In this document: piece by piece, positions 47,611-57,140 of the stretch
How the letters are laid out: each line of letters begins with the position of its first letter
How positions within the stretch are numbered: position 1 is the stretch's first letter
Program-made: the position numbers and the translations under genes
Assembly (NCBI GenBank): GCA_020250175.1
Contig: JADCEN010000028.1
Location: forward strand, 1 to 64,000
Length of the DNA: 64,000 nt
Origin: Rhodobacter sp.
Lineage (GTDB): Bacteria; Pseudomonadota; Alphaproteobacteria; Rhodobacterales; Rhodobacteraceae
Direction of reading: 5' to 3'
Notes under the pieces: model-generated
What the model was told of the DNA's origin: nothing
Seen by the model: the letters and a program-made list of their open reading frames with translations, nothing else
Databases searched by the model: none

Positions 47611-47765
47611 GACCCGTCTCCGGAAATTGTGCCCGTTTGTGATCGGGCTTGTCTATATCAGCCGCCCCTTTGCCCGCAACCCCGCCGCCCCGCACCCCTG
47701 CGGGCCTTGCTTGCCCCGACGCCTGCCTTCGGCTAAGGCACGCCCACCACGGCAGGGGACGCAGC

Positions 47766-49352
47766 ATGGCGGGCGAAAAGGCACCACGGCGGCCAAAGGC
47801 GGAAACGCCAAAAGGGTTCCGCGACTATTTCGGCGCGGATGTGGCCGAACGCAAGGCCATGCTGGATGCGATTGCCGCCGTTTATCACCGCCACGGCTTT
47901 GACCCGCTGGAAACATCGGCCGTGGAAACGGTGGAGGCGCTGGGCAAGTTCCTGCCCGATGTGGACCGCCCGAATGAAGGCGTGTTCGGCTGGCAGGACG
48001 AAGACGGCGACTGGCTGGCGCTGCGCTATGACCTGACCGCGCCGCTCGCCCGCGTGGCGGCCCAGTTCCGCAACGACCTGCCCAGCCCCTACCGCCGCTA
48101 TGCCATGGGCCCGGTCTGGCGCAACGAGAAGCCGGGTCCGGGCCGCTTCCGCCAGTTCTACCAATGCGATGCCGATACCGTTGGCAGCGCCTCGGTGGCG
48201 GCAGATGCCGAGATTTGCGCCATGCTGGCGGATGCGCTGGAAGAGGTGGGCATTCCGCGCGGCGACTACATCGTGCGGGTGAACAACCGGAAAGTGCTAG
48301 ATGGGGTTATTGACCTCGTTTTTGGGTATCAAGAGAACGACGAAGTCGGCCAAATGGGAGCGGTCTTTGACCGCGAAACGCGGAAAGACAAGATACTTCG
48401 TGCGATTGATAAATTTGACAAGTTCGGCGCGGAAGGAGTCCGGCAGCTTTTGACAAATGGTAGGAAAGACCAGTCGGGCGACTTTACAAAAGGTTGCGGG
48501 CTAACGGAGACTCAGGCCGACACAGTCTTGAGCTTTCTGACGGCGCGAAAGATCAGCAATGCTGCCACTTTGTCTGAACTTCGAAACCTTGTTGGGAGTG
48601 TCCCAAAAGGTGCGGATGGGGTTTCTGAACTTGAGGAAATCGCAAAACTCTTAGCTACTCAGGGTCTCTTCGAAGACCAGATCGTGATCGACCCTTCGGT
48701 CGTGCGTGGGCTTGGCTATTACACCGGGCCGGTGTTCGAGGCAGAGCTGACCTTCGAAATCCTCGACGAAAAGGGCCGCAAGCGCCAGTTCGGCTCGGTG
48801 GCCGGGGGCGGGCGCTATGATGATCTGGTAAAGCGCTTCACCGGCCAGTCCGTGCCCGCCACCGGTGTTTCAATCGGGGTGGACCGGCTGCTGGCGGCGC
48901 TGCGCGCCAAGGGCGGCGCCGGTGGCGAAACCACGGGGCCGGTCGTGGTCACCGTCATGGACCGCGACAGGATGGCGGATTACATGGCGATGGCCGCTGA
49001 TCTACGCCGGGCGGGCATCCGGGCCGAGGTTTATCTGGGCAACCCGAAGAATTTCGGCAACCAGCTGAAATATGCCGACAAGCGCAGTGCACCGGTTTCT
49101 GTCATTCAGGGGTCAGAAGAGTTATCAAGAGGCGAGGTCACACTAAGAAACCTTCGGCTTGGAACATATCTCTCCAAAGACAGCCTTTCCAAGGATGACT
49201 GGTCGTCACGTTTCCATCAAACCCAAGTGAAGCGATCCGAACTTGTTTCCGAAGTGAACCGATTGTTGCTACAGAAAAGCTTCTTCACACGGGACGGAAG
49301 GGTTTTCGATCAGGATGGGAAATTCGTTGTAGACCTTGGCGTTTTTGGATGA
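47766..49352 (+). CDS. hisS: Histidine--tRNA ligase, compositionally mosaic
   Basis: Class II synthetase of 528 residues, slightly longer than usual. Motif 1 region [12 protein letters not shown], motif 2 [20 protein letters not shown], the histidine-binding [11 protein letters not shown] and motif 3 [11 protein letters not shown] are present, so it should be active. Two segments have foreign composition: about 48298-48690 and 49085-49350. Hand counts give 27 of 60 G+C at 48361-48420 and 27 of 60 at 49141-49200, against 45 of 60 at 48001-48060. The last 26 residues (from QKSFFTRDG) look like an unusual tail. Segmental recombination with a divergent hisS is the simplest explanation. hisZ overlaps its end by four bases. 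Confidence 0.95.
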   Translation: MAGEKAPRRPKAETPKGFRDYFGADVAERKAMLDAIAAVYHRHGFDPLETSAVETVEALGKFLPDVDRPNEGVFGWQDEDGDWLALRYDLTAPLARVAAQFRNDLPSPYRRYAMGPVWRNEKPGPGRFRQFYQCDADTVGSASVAADAEICAMLADALEEVGIPRGDYIVRVNNRKVLDGVIDLVFGYQENDEVGQMGAVFDRETRKDKILRAIDKFDKFGAEGVRQLLTNGRKDQSGDFTKGCGLTETQADTVLSFLTARKISNAATLSELRNLVGSVPKGADGVSELEEIAKLLATQGLFEDQIVIDPSVVRGLGYYTGPVFEAELTFEILDEKGRKRQFGSVAGGGRYDDLVKRFTGQSVPATGVSIGVDRLLAALRAKGGAGGETTGPVVVTVMDRDRMADYMAMAADLRRAGIRAEVYLGNPKNFGNQLKYADKRSAPVSVIQGSEELSRGEVTLRNLRLGTYLSKDSLSKDDWSSRFHQTQVKRSELVSEVNRLLLQKSFFTRDGRVFDQDGKFVVDLGVFG

Positions 49353-50449
49353 CCGACCGCGCCACCATCCGGGCCGAGGCGGACCGGCTGTTCACCGCCC
49401 TGCAGGAAACCGGCGCACAGGTGGCAGAAGCCGACATCCTGCTTCCCGCCGGGGCGCTGCTGGACCTCTATGGTGAAGACATCCGCGCCCGCGCCTATGT
49501 CACGCAGGACCCGATCCGGGGCGAGATGATGCTGCGCCCGGATTTCACCGTTCCGGTCGTGCAGATGCACATGACCCATGGCGCGGAACCGGCGCGTTAC
49601 TGCTACCGGGGCGAAGTGTTCCGCAAGCAGGACCATATCGCGGCGCGGGCCAGCGAATACCTTCAGGTCGGGTACGAGGTTTTCGCCCGTGACGCCCCGG
49701 CCACAGCGGATGCCGAAGCATTCGCGCTGTTCCACCGCCTGCTGGCCCCGCTGAATCTGCGCCCGGCCACCGGCGATATGGGTATTCTGCTGGCCGCCGT
49801 GCGCGGCCTGCACACCACCGACCGGCGCAAGGCCGCGCTGTTGCGCCACGTCTGGCGCCCGCGCCGGTTTCGCGCCCTGCTGGACCGGTTTGCGGGCCGC
49901 ACGCCCCTGCCGCAGGCGCGCGTGCGGCTGCTGGACCGGCTGCGGTCGGACACGCCGCAGGCGCTGATGCAGGCCGCCGGCCCCTTCATCGGCCTGCGCG
50001 CCCCCGAAGAGGTGGCCGCCCGCGCCCGCAGCCTGATCGAAGACAGCGCCGCCCCGCCGGTTTCACACCGCGAGGCGGCACTGCTGGATGACCTTCTTGC
50101 CGTCAGCGCGGCCGCCCCGGAGGCATTGGCACGCCTTCAGGACATCGCGGCCAGCCTGCCCAGCATAGTGCCGGCCGTCGAGCGATTTTCAGACCGCCTT
50201 TCAGCACTGACCGCCCTTGGAATCGACACGGCAACCCTGCCGTTTCAGGCCAGCCACGGGCGCAGCACGCTGGAATACTACGACGGCTTCGTGTTCAGCT
50301 TTCATGCCGACAGGCCGGGCTGGCCACCGGTGGCCAGCGGCGGGCGCTATGATGCGCTGACCTCTGTGCTGGGGCAGGGCCGGTCGATCCCGGCGGTCGG
50401 CGGCGTCATCCGCCCCGGTCTGGTCGCAGCACTTGGGGCCGCGTCATGA
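49349..50449 (+). CDS. hisZ: ATP phosphoribosyltransferase regulatory subunit HisZ
   Basis: A 366-residue HisRS paralogue that lacks tRNA charging activity and forms a complex with short HisG in histidine synthesis. It retains the class II core ([36 protein letters not shown]) but replaces the catalytic and anticodon-binding parts. It overlaps hisS and hisG by four bases each, so all three are translated together. Confidence 0.93.
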   Translation: MTDRATIRAEADRLFTALQETGAQVAEADILLPAGALLDLYGEDIRARAYVTQDPIRGEMMLRPDFTVPVVQMHMTHGAEPARYCYRGEVFRKQDHIAARASEYLQVGYEVFARDAPATADAEAFALFHRLLAPLNLRPATGDMGILLAAVRGLHTTDRRKAALLRHVWRPRRFRALLDRFAGRTPLPQARVRLLDRLRSDTPQALMQAAGPFIGLRAPEEVAARARSLIEDSAAPPVSHREAALLDDLLAVSAAAPEALARLQDIAASLPSIVPAVERFSDRLSALTALGIDTATLPFQASHGRSTLEYYDGFVFSFHADRPGWPPVASGGRYDALTSVLGQGRSIPAVGGVIRPGLVAALGAAS

Positions 50450-51156
50450 CGCTGAAGATCGGGGTGCCGTCCAAGGGGCGGCTGATGGACAGGACCTTTG
50501 CCTGGTTCGGTGCGCGGGGCCTGACGATGCGCCAGTCCGGATCGGAACGCGAATACTCCGGCAGCATGGACGGGTTGGACGGTGCCGAACTGGTGCTGCT
50601 GTCGGCCAGCGAGATTCCGCGCGAGCTTTCGGCGGGGCGCATCCACCTGGGCGTGACCGGGTCCGATCTGGTCCGCGACAGGCTGGCGGACTGGGACATG
50701 CAGGTGGCCGAACTGGCGGCGCTGGGCTTTGGCCAGGCTGATCTGATCATCGCGGTGCCCGCCGCCTGGATCGATGTCGATACGCTGGACGATCTGGATG
50801 CGGTTGCCGCCGCCTTCCGCGCCGCGCATGGCCACCGGCTGCGCATTGCCACCAAGTATCACCGGCTGGTGCGCGATTTTCTGGCCGGTCAGGGCGTGGC
50901 CGATTACCAGCTTGTCGACAGTCTTGGCGCCACCGAGGGCAGCGTGAGAAACCTCACGGCCGAGGCGATTGCCGACATCACCTCGACCGGGGAAACGCTG
51001 CGGGCGAACCACCTCAAGATGCTGTCCGACGGCTTGGTCCACCGGTCCGAGGCAACGCTCTATGCCGCCCGTGCCGCCGACTGGACGCCTGCGGCGCGCG
51101 CCGCGCTGGCGGATCTGGCCCGGTGCGCGGGGCTGGTGCCCCCGGCGCTGCCCTGA
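50446..51156 (+). CDS. hisG: ATP phosphoribosyltransferase, short form
   Basis: A 236-residue HisG, the short type that needs HisZ. It catalyses the first step of histidine synthesis, joining ATP and PRPP. Family features are KIGVPSKGRLMDRT at the N-terminus, RIHLGVTGSDLVRD, and the PRPP-binding ATEGSVRNLTAEAIADITSTGETL region at about 164-187. No long-form C-terminal domain is present. Confidence 0.95.
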   Translation: MTLKIGVPSKGRLMDRTFAWFGARGLTMRQSGSEREYSGSMDGLDGAELVLLSASEIPRELSAGRIHLGVTGSDLVRDRLADWDMQVAELAALGFGQADLIIAVPAAWIDVDTLDDLDAVAAAFRAAHGHRLRIATKYHRLVRDFLAGQGVADYQLVDSLGATEGSVRNLTAEAIADITSTGETLRANHLKMLSDGLVHRSEATLYAARAADWTPAARAALADLARCAGLVPPALP

Positions 51157-51204
51157 GAGTCTGGTTCAAGACCAAACGGACGATGTCCTGCCCTTGCAGG
51201 ATCG

Positions 51205-51700
51205 CGCGTGACGCGTCGGATATGGGTGATGATGACCCATGCACTGGCGCTGGCGATTGATTTTTCCCGGTCCCTTGACAGGCGGCGGCATCCGCCCGGC
51301 CATGCAAGGGCAGGCCCGGCGACCCGGCGGCGGGGCAGGCCCTGAAAGCCATTGGCGATGTCGGAGCGTTTGATGATCCGGATGGTCCGGCGTCCGGCGT
51401 CTGTCAGGGGCGTCCCGCAGTTTGGGGCCGGCATAACCACCGCCGACACCATGACGCAGCCCGGAATCGCGCCCAGCGACAACGGTCGGACCATCCGGCG
51501 CGCCATCGCGGCCCTGAATTCAGGCACCGTGGACCTTGAGCGCGGCGGGCAATCCGGCGATGTCGGTGACAATATGGCGTTTACGCCCCTTGATCCGCTT
51601 TCTGGCGTCACATCCTCTGACGCCGTCACCTTCCGTGGTTTCTACGCTCTGGCTGTCGATGACGCCGGTCGTCGTCCCGGCTTTGCGGCCCCTCGGCCAC
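51205..51700 (-). pseudogene. IS5-family transposase remnant
   Basis: Minus-strand fragments of an IS5-family (IS427/IS1031-like) transposase: TTTGVIDSQSVETTEG, RKRIKGRKRHIVTDIAG, then an in-frame stop, GGGYAGPK, and in another frame NGFQGLPRRRVAGPALAW and EKSIASASAWVIITHIRRVT, which match the usual FEVLPRRWVVERTFAWL...EKSIASAEAW...HIR C-terminus. At least one stop and one frameshift break it and the N-terminal third is missing. It begins about 50 bases after hisG. Confidence 0.8.
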
Positions 51701-51710
51701 AGGCGCGATC

Positions 51711-51985
51711 CCGGCAGGTTTGCCGGTGATCTTCTTCAGCAGACCGTCCCTGCGCCAGGTGCAGGTTTTCCCGCGCTTCTGCGTGCCGCCAATCGGGGCC
51801 TGTCGCGGGATCAGCCCAAGCCAGGCCGCAAAGTCGCGGGCGCGCGTGAATTGCTCCATCGGTGGCGCAAAGGTCTCAACGGCCAGAGCGCTGATCGGCC
51901 CCGCACCCGGCAAGGTCTGAAGGCGGCGGGATGTCCCGCCTTCCCGTGCAATCGCGTCGATCCTCTTTTTCTGGGGCGGGACCGT
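51711..51985 (-). pseudogene. IS110-family transposase C-terminal remnant
   Basis: A minus-strand fragment reads RRLQTLPGAGPISALAVETF and RDFAAWLGLIPRQAPIGGTQ, the C-terminal transposase_20 domain of IS110-family elements (usual form RRLMTIPGVGPITAL...DFAAWLGLVPRQ). The N-terminal RuvC-like DEDD part is absent and the fragment runs directly into the IS5 remnant, so an IS5-type element probably inserted into it before both decayed. Confidence 0.8.
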
Positions 51986-51989
51986 GGCC

Positions 51990-52614
51990 CCGGTGTGGCC
52001 GCCTTTGCCTGCAAAGCGCGGCCCTTGGTGTTCAGCCGCCCTTCGGCCAAGGGCAGGCTCGGCCCCCTTCGGCGACAGATGAAACGCAGGCGGTCGGCAA
52101 TGCAGGGTACCAGCAGGCCGGTACAGTCCCGTCTTGGGTCTGGCTTGCCGCAGGGATCGCGCTTGCGTGGAGCGCAACGGCGCAGGTGCCTTCGGGCATG
52201 GCCGGTGCGGCGGTGTGGCCCCCGGCCTGAAGGGGGCAGCGCAGCCTGTCGATCCCGCGCAGCACCCTGCCCCATGTGGCGGATCGCGCTGTTTCCCGGA
52301 AAGGGCGCGGAGCTTTGGGCGATGCGGCCCCCGGTTTCGACCGGATCGTGACGGCAGTTGCCATGCACACCGTTGCCGGGGACCTGTCCTTGCGGACGGG
52401 CGGCCAGGTTCGGGCGCGGGTGCGCACCGCTGTCGCCCGCTGCGCCCCAGGCGCAGACCAACCCCGGCCTGAAGGCGGCAGACAGCAGCCGGGCGGCCTG
52501 ACGCGTGCTGCCCCTTGCGGTAACGCGCGCTTTGCGGATTCCCGGTGACGCAGGGGATGTAATTGCGCAATACTTCCCCAAATTGATGTGAAGATCGCAA
52601 CAGGGGGGCGGGCC
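51990..52614. other. Degenerate region upstream of the AAA+ operon
   Basis: Long open frames exist on both strands but none shows a recognisable protein; their composition (Arg/Pro/Ala rich) is that of high-GC shadow frames. It is probably decayed mobile DNA. The promoter of the downstream operon should be in the last 80 bases, where the sequence turns AT-richer (GATGTAATTGCGCAATAC at about 52556). Confidence 0.5.
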
Positions 52615-53688
52615 ATGGCCGATTTTGACGCGCAGATCAGGGACAGTCAGGCAGAGGTGGCAAAGGCTCAGGCCAGGATCACCGAGATAACCGGCCGGAT
52701 CGAAGCCGCACGCGGCACGCTGGGCACGGCCGAGACCGGCATTGATATCGAAACGGCCACGCTTGCCGATGTGGCCAAGCAGACGGACCTGATGAACGCC
52801 AATATCGCCGAGCTGATCATGGGGCTGGACGATGTCACGGCGGGCTTTTCCAAAGACTTCGATGAGATGAGGTCAAAGACCGGGGTCGAAAGCCTGATCG
52901 GCATCTTCTCCAAGGGCCGGTCCGAGGCGATGCGGCAGGAACGGCTGCGCACGGCGTCGATTGATGACAAGCTGCAGGACCTGATCGCCAAGTCGGATGT
53001 GATCGTGACGCTGCTGCAGGGGCAGCTTGACCTTCTGAACGGGCAGAAGGCCAGGGTCGAAACCAATCTGACGGCAACGCTGGACGACCGCGAGGCCGCA
53101 GTTGCCGCGCTGGAGGCCGTGCGGGCCGAGATTTCGGGCATGGACCCGAAGATCATCGAGGTGGAGAACCGGATTTCGGCAGAGCAGGACGCGGCGGCGC
53201 GCACCAGGCTGGAAACCGAACTGGCCGCACTGAACACGCGCTACAATGCGCTGGTGCAGGACGAGCAGGTGCAGCTTGCGAAAAGCCAGACGCTGGAGCG
53301 CTATATCGAAAAGGGCAAGACCTGGGTGGACAGCCTGCAGAACCAGGCCGCCACCCAGATGGTGCTGATCAACAAGCTGCAGACCGACACCAGGCAGCGT
53401 GTCGTGCTGTATGATGCGCTGACCAGTTCGCTGAAGACGGCGCAGCAGCAGGATGTGGCGCACCGGATCAACGAGATCGGCGTGAAGACGGATCAGGAAG
53501 CGCAGACAGCCATGGCCGCCATCGGGGCCGCCACCAATGACAAGATGGCCGACATGCTGGAAGCGCATGAAGGGCACATGGTGTTTGCCCGCAAGATTCT
53601 GGAACAGAAGGCCAAGGCGGACGAACGCTTTGCCCGCCGCTTTGCGGCGATTGTCGAAAAGCACGACAAGAACAGGTACGGCTCATAA
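52615..53688 (+). CDS. Coiled-coil protein, first gene of the uncharacterised AAA+ operon
   Basis: A 357-residue soluble protein that is almost entirely helical, with heptad-like coiled coil over about residues 1-60 and 130-230 (AEVAKAQARITEITGRIEAA, AEQDAAARTRLETELAALN). A central GVESLIGIFSKGRSEAMRQE stretch breaks the coil. The C-terminal part (LKTAQQQDVAHRINEIGVKT) is weakly reminiscent of TelA-type toxic-anion-resistance proteins, not enough to name it. No signal peptide or membrane segment. The next gene starts with the base after its stop, so they are one operon. The ATG at MADFDAQI is preferred over one nine codons upstream. Confidence 0.75.
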   Translation: MADFDAQIRDSQAEVAKAQARITEITGRIEAARGTLGTAETGIDIETATLADVAKQTDLMNANIAELIMGLDDVTAGFSKDFDEMRSKTGVESLIGIFSKGRSEAMRQERLRTASIDDKLQDLIAKSDVIVTLLQGQLDLLNGQKARVETNLTATLDDREAAVAALEAVRAEISGMDPKIIEVENRISAEQDAAARTRLETELAALNTRYNALVQDEQVQLAKSQTLERYIEKGKTWVDSLQNQAATQMVLINKLQTDTRQRVVLYDALTSSLKTAQQQDVAHRINEIGVKTDQEAQTAMAAIGAATNDKMADMLEAHEGHMVFARKILEQKAKADERFARRFAAIVEKHDKNRYGS

Positions 53689-54822
53689 GTGGCGGAACCG
53701 GATGTCAAGGCTGTTCTGACCAGCGATCACGCCGGCCTTCACGACCCCGAGGTGGCGCGCCGGTACTTTGCCACCTTCGGGCGGATCACCGGGCACTTGC
53801 CGCGCGTGGCGGCAGAACTGGAACGCGAAGGGCGGCTGACGCGGCTGGAATCGCGGCTGATCGGCGGCTATGTGCAGGCAATTGCCGCAAGTTTCCGGGC
53901 CTTGTCGCTGAAATACCTGATGACCGGGCGCGATGCCGCCGCCGGGCGGCTGACGTTCGACCGCCACGAAAGCGGCTTTCCGGTGGCGCAGGAACTGATG
54001 GTCATGGCCAATGACGCGCAGCAGGCGGTGCGGCACCTGGCGGGCATGGCCTCGGACGCAGAGCTGAAAGACCGGATGATCCGGCAGATCGTGGGTGATC
54101 TGGCGGTGCCGTCCAAGCTGCAATTCGCCCTGTCGCAGCGGCTGTATTACGAGGCGCTGCAAGCGGGCGGGCTGTTCTGGGCGCGCAACGATCCCGATGC
54201 GCAATGGCTGGAAGACCGCAGCACGCGGCGCGCCTATCTGGTCCATTGGGCGGTCTATGACAGCCAGATCAACCTGCCGGTGATCTATCTGCTGGAACTG
54301 GAAGATTCCGGGCGGACCGCCCTGCCCAATGATGACCGCCGCTGGCCCGAGGCGCGGGCGCATCTGATGGCGCAATCCCTGGGCGGGCTGAAGCTTCTGA
54401 CCATCGCGCAGGGCTTTGATACCGATTTCGACGACCTGCACCCGAAACGGCTGCGGCGCATTTCCCTTGGGCCGATGTATTCGCACAGCTTCACCCTGCA
54501 ATCGGGGCCGATCAGCGGGGTGCTGGCCGATGCGCATGCGGAACCCGGCGATGATTGGGCGCTGGTCTGGACCTTCGAGGACCTGCAGTCAGAGCGGGAA
54601 GAAGCGGCAAGGGACGGCTGGTTCGGCACGGTGCAGCGCCAGATCTTTGCCCTGGATGGCCATGCCGGGCGCGGCGCTGAAACCGGGGCAACCAGCACCG
54701 AGCGGATGGTCATCCTGCCGGAGCGGCCGTTTCAGGTGCTGGCTGAACAAAACCCGCCGGGGTTTGCCGATGTGCGCAAGTTTGTGGTGGGTGCGAATGG
54801 CCGCATCCTGCCGTCGAGGTGA
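53689..54822 (+). CDS. Uncharacterised 377-aa protein of the AAA+ operon
   Basis: A soluble protein with a GTG start that directly abuts the preceding stop codon. The first half is helical (EVARRYFATFGRITGHLPRV, LESRLIGGYVQAIAASFRAL); the second half is mixed alpha/beta, with FDTDFDDLHPKRLRRISLGP and a C-terminal GFADVRKFVVGANGRI. No catalytic motif, signal peptide or membrane helix is visible, and I do not recognise the family. It ends three bases before the ATPase gene. Position suggests an adaptor or substrate-binding partner of the ATPase. Confidence 0.75.
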   Translation: MAEPDVKAVLTSDHAGLHDPEVARRYFATFGRITGHLPRVAAELEREGRLTRLESRLIGGYVQAIAASFRALSLKYLMTGRDAAAGRLTFDRHESGFPVAQELMVMANDAQQAVRHLAGMASDAELKDRMIRQIVGDLAVPSKLQFALSQRLYYEALQAGGLFWARNDPDAQWLEDRSTRRAYLVHWAVYDSQINLPVIYLLELEDSGRTALPNDDRRWPEARAHLMAQSLGGLKLLTIAQGFDTDFDDLHPKRLRRISLGPMYSHSFTLQSGPISGVLADAHAEPGDDWALVWTFEDLQSEREEAARDGWFGTVQRQIFALDGHAGRGAETGATSTERMVILPERPFQVLAEQNPPGFADVRKFVVGANGRILPSR

Positions 54823-54825
54823 AAG

Positions 54826-56757
54826 ATGAGCGGCCCGCGTGACACGATGGAACTGCAGGAACCGGCGATCCTGGCGCATTATCCGGGGGCGCTGGGCCTG
54901 CTGACCGGCTTTGACCATGCGCCCCGGCTGGGCCGGGCCACGGCGGCAGCGCCGCAGGCGGAACGCTCTGCCGGGATCGGCACGCGGCGCGCGCTGCGGT
55001 CCACCGTGCCGGGGCTGGCGGCCCGGCCGGCAGCAAGGCCGGGCGGGGTGCGGCTGATCGAGCGGGTCGAAAGCTATGGCGATGGTCTGGTGTCGCCGCT
55101 GCAGGCCGCTGTGCTGGGTGCCCTGCGCCGCGCCCTGGCGGTGGCGCTGGCCATGGGCGATGCCTTTGCCGCGCAGACCGGGCTGGTGGAGTTGAAGAAG
55201 GCCAATCTGGAAGCCCGCCTTCCCGAGGCGCGGCGGGCCGAGTTCACCGAACTGCTGGCGGCCGAGGCGCTGGTGGTGCTGCATGTTTTCGGCAATGCCA
55301 CGGCCTTTCTGCTGGCCCCGCATCTGGGCGAGACGACGGTCGAAGTGGGCGGCGTTGACGAGGTGCTGACCGACAACGCCATTCTGGGCCTGCAGGGCGT
55401 GCTGTGGGAGCTGGATCAGGACATTGCCACGCTGGCCACCGACGAGGCGCTGCTGGTGGCGGTGGTGGCGGGCTTTGCCGAACAGCTGATGGAAAAGGTG
55501 GCGCTGCGGGCCGGAACGGCGGCGCGGGCGGGGGCCTTTTCGGCAGGGTCCTGGCGGGTGGAGGCGGACCAGTTGACGCTGGCCGGGTTCACGCCGGCAC
55601 GCAAGGCCAAGGGCAGCACCCTGGCCATGACCTTCAAGAAACCCGAAGAGGTCATCGGCAACCATATCGCCAAACATCAGGCGATGCGGCTGGCCAGGAT
55701 GCTGATGGCCTATGATTTTGACCGCAGGCTGAACCCCTTTGCCGAAATCGGCGGCTTCATCTTTACCTTCATGGGCGATGGCAAGCCGGGCACGGGCAAG
55801 ACCACGCTGATCCAGATGATGGCGGGCCTGCTGGACGGCTATTGCCGGGTGGCAGGCTATCCCTTTCGCTATCAGAACTTCAGCATCGACCAGATCGACA
55901 GCTATCAGGGCAAGTCGGGGCAGAATGCCAAGGCCTTCATCCAGAACATGCTGGACCCGGCCGTCATTGGTTTTGGCACTATCGACGACATCGATCAGGT
56001 GGCGGGCAAGCGCGGCGACCGCCAGTCCAGCGCCGGTCAGCAGGAGGTAACGGCGGTGTTCATGGAGGCCTTTGCCGGGGCCAATACGGTGGTGCGGGGC
56101 AACTGCACCTTTGGCATGTTCTCCAACTTTCCCGAGAATGTGGACGACGCCCTGCGCCAGCGCGCAGGCGCACGGTTTCTGGTGGACGGCCCGCAAAGCC
56201 GCGAGGATTACATCGATATCCTGACCCTGCTGCTGGGCAAGAACCATGCCATTCCGCTGGGCGAGCATCAGCTTTATGCGGCGCAGGAGATCCGCCGCGC
56301 CGTGGCGGAAAGCTTTGAATCGCATGGTCGGCCCAAGGAAGACGGGCTGATCCAGGTCTGGGATCAGGTTGCGGCACAGCTGGGGCCGCTGGATACGCTG
56401 GCAAAGATCGGCACCTATCTGAAGGCGATCCAGCAGGCGGATGCGCGGTTCACCGGGCGCGCGATCAAGAACATCACCGATGCCGTCAAGGTGCGGGCGA
56501 TGGATTTCGAACTGCCGGACGCCTGGATGGCGGAGCCGGAGCGGTTCCTGTTCAAATCCTATGACGAAAAGTCGGCGATGATCCGCGACCTGATGCAGCC
56601 GATCACGGTGGAGATGGTGGTGCAGGAGATCAACCGCTACGCCGACAGCGAATTCCGCTATGCCGACAAATCGGATGAGGTGGCGATAGAGGCACTGGTG
56701 CGCGACATGGGCCGGATGGATGAGGCGAAGCGGCGGTATGTGGGGGGGAAGGGGTGA
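54826..56757 (+). CDS. AAA+ ATPase of the uncharacterised operon
   Basis: A 643-residue protein. Residues 1-300 are a helical N-terminal domain unlike any I know. The AAA+ module follows: Walker A GKPGTGKTT at about 318-326, Walker B GFGTIDDIDQ at about 382-391, a sensor-1-like Asn in NCTFGMFSNF at about 425-434, and an arginine-finger region DDALRQRAGARF at about 440-451 that resembles MoxR/RavA-type proteins. A C-terminal helical lid follows. It should be a ring-forming ATPase acting on a protein or complex. No von Willebrand A protein, the usual MoxR partner, is encoded in the operon. The next gene overlaps by four bases (GTGA). Confidence 0.85.
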   Translation: MSGPRDTMELQEPAILAHYPGALGLLTGFDHAPRLGRATAAAPQAERSAGIGTRRALRSTVPGLAARPAARPGGVRLIERVESYGDGLVSPLQAAVLGALRRALAVALAMGDAFAAQTGLVELKKANLEARLPEARRAEFTELLAAEALVVLHVFGNATAFLLAPHLGETTVEVGGVDEVLTDNAILGLQGVLWELDQDIATLATDEALLVAVVAGFAEQLMEKVALRAGTAARAGAFSAGSWRVEADQLTLAGFTPARKAKGSTLAMTFKKPEEVIGNHIAKHQAMRLARMLMAYDFDRRLNPFAEIGGFIFTFMGDGKPGTGKTTLIQMMAGLLDGYCRVAGYPFRYQNFSIDQIDSYQGKSGQNAKAFIQNMLDPAVIGFGTIDDIDQVAGKRGDRQSSAGQQEVTAVFMEAFAGANTVVRGNCTFGMFSNFPENVDDALRQRAGARFLVDGPQSREDYIDILTLLLGKNHAIPLGEHQLYAAQEIRRAVAESFESHGRPKEDGLIQVWDQVAAQLGPLDTLAKIGTYLKAIQQADARFTGRAIKNITDAVKVRAMDFELPDAWMAEPERFLFKSYDEKSAMIRDLMQPITVEMVVQEINRYADSEFRYADKSDEVAIEALVRDMGRMDEAKRRYVGGKG

Positions 56758-57044
56758 GTGAGAGGCCGAACCTCAACCTGTGGAACTCCATCCTGCCGCT
56801 GGTGGGGTCGTGCGCGCTGGTGGCCTGGCTGCTGGGGTGGTTCGCGGGGCGCGGGAACCTGTCGCAGGCAATGCTAACGCGAGCGCCGGTCAATTCAGCG
56901 CTGGTGACGCTGGTCGCGGGGGCTTTGCAGACGGTGGAGCAATATGCAGCGATCAACATGGGGGTTTGGGCGCAGGTCACCGCCGCCTCGCTGGAACGGG
57001 CAGGGTTCTTCCTTGGCCGTCCAGCCCTGTTCGCAGTGTTGTGA
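56754..57044 (+). CDS. Small membrane protein after the AAA+ gene
   Basis: A 96-residue protein with a hydrophobic segment at about 12-33 (ILPLVGSCALVAWLLGWFAG) and a second weaker one at about 47-60. The GTG start overlaps the ATPase stop. It ends at the point where the foreign-looking DNA begins, so the original gene may have been longer and cut by the insertion. A membrane anchor for the ATPase is a reasonable guess. Confidence 0.6.
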   Translation: MSERPNLNLWNSILPLVGSCALVAWLLGWFAGRGNLSQAMLTRAPVNSALVTLVAGALQTVEQYAAINMGVWAQVTAASLERAGFFLGRPALFAVL

Positions 57045-57140
57045 GGGCCGCTCCTGGCCTTCGTCTAGTTGGTGAGGGCGCAGGAGTTGAACCGGCGAAT
57101 CGGGTTGAAGACTGTGGATGGGAAAAGGGGGGATGGGGTG

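Noticed and set aside
51536-52351. Plus-strand protein of about 270 residues over the IS remnants
   Set aside because: It is the antisense of recognisable IS5 and IS110 transposase fragments.
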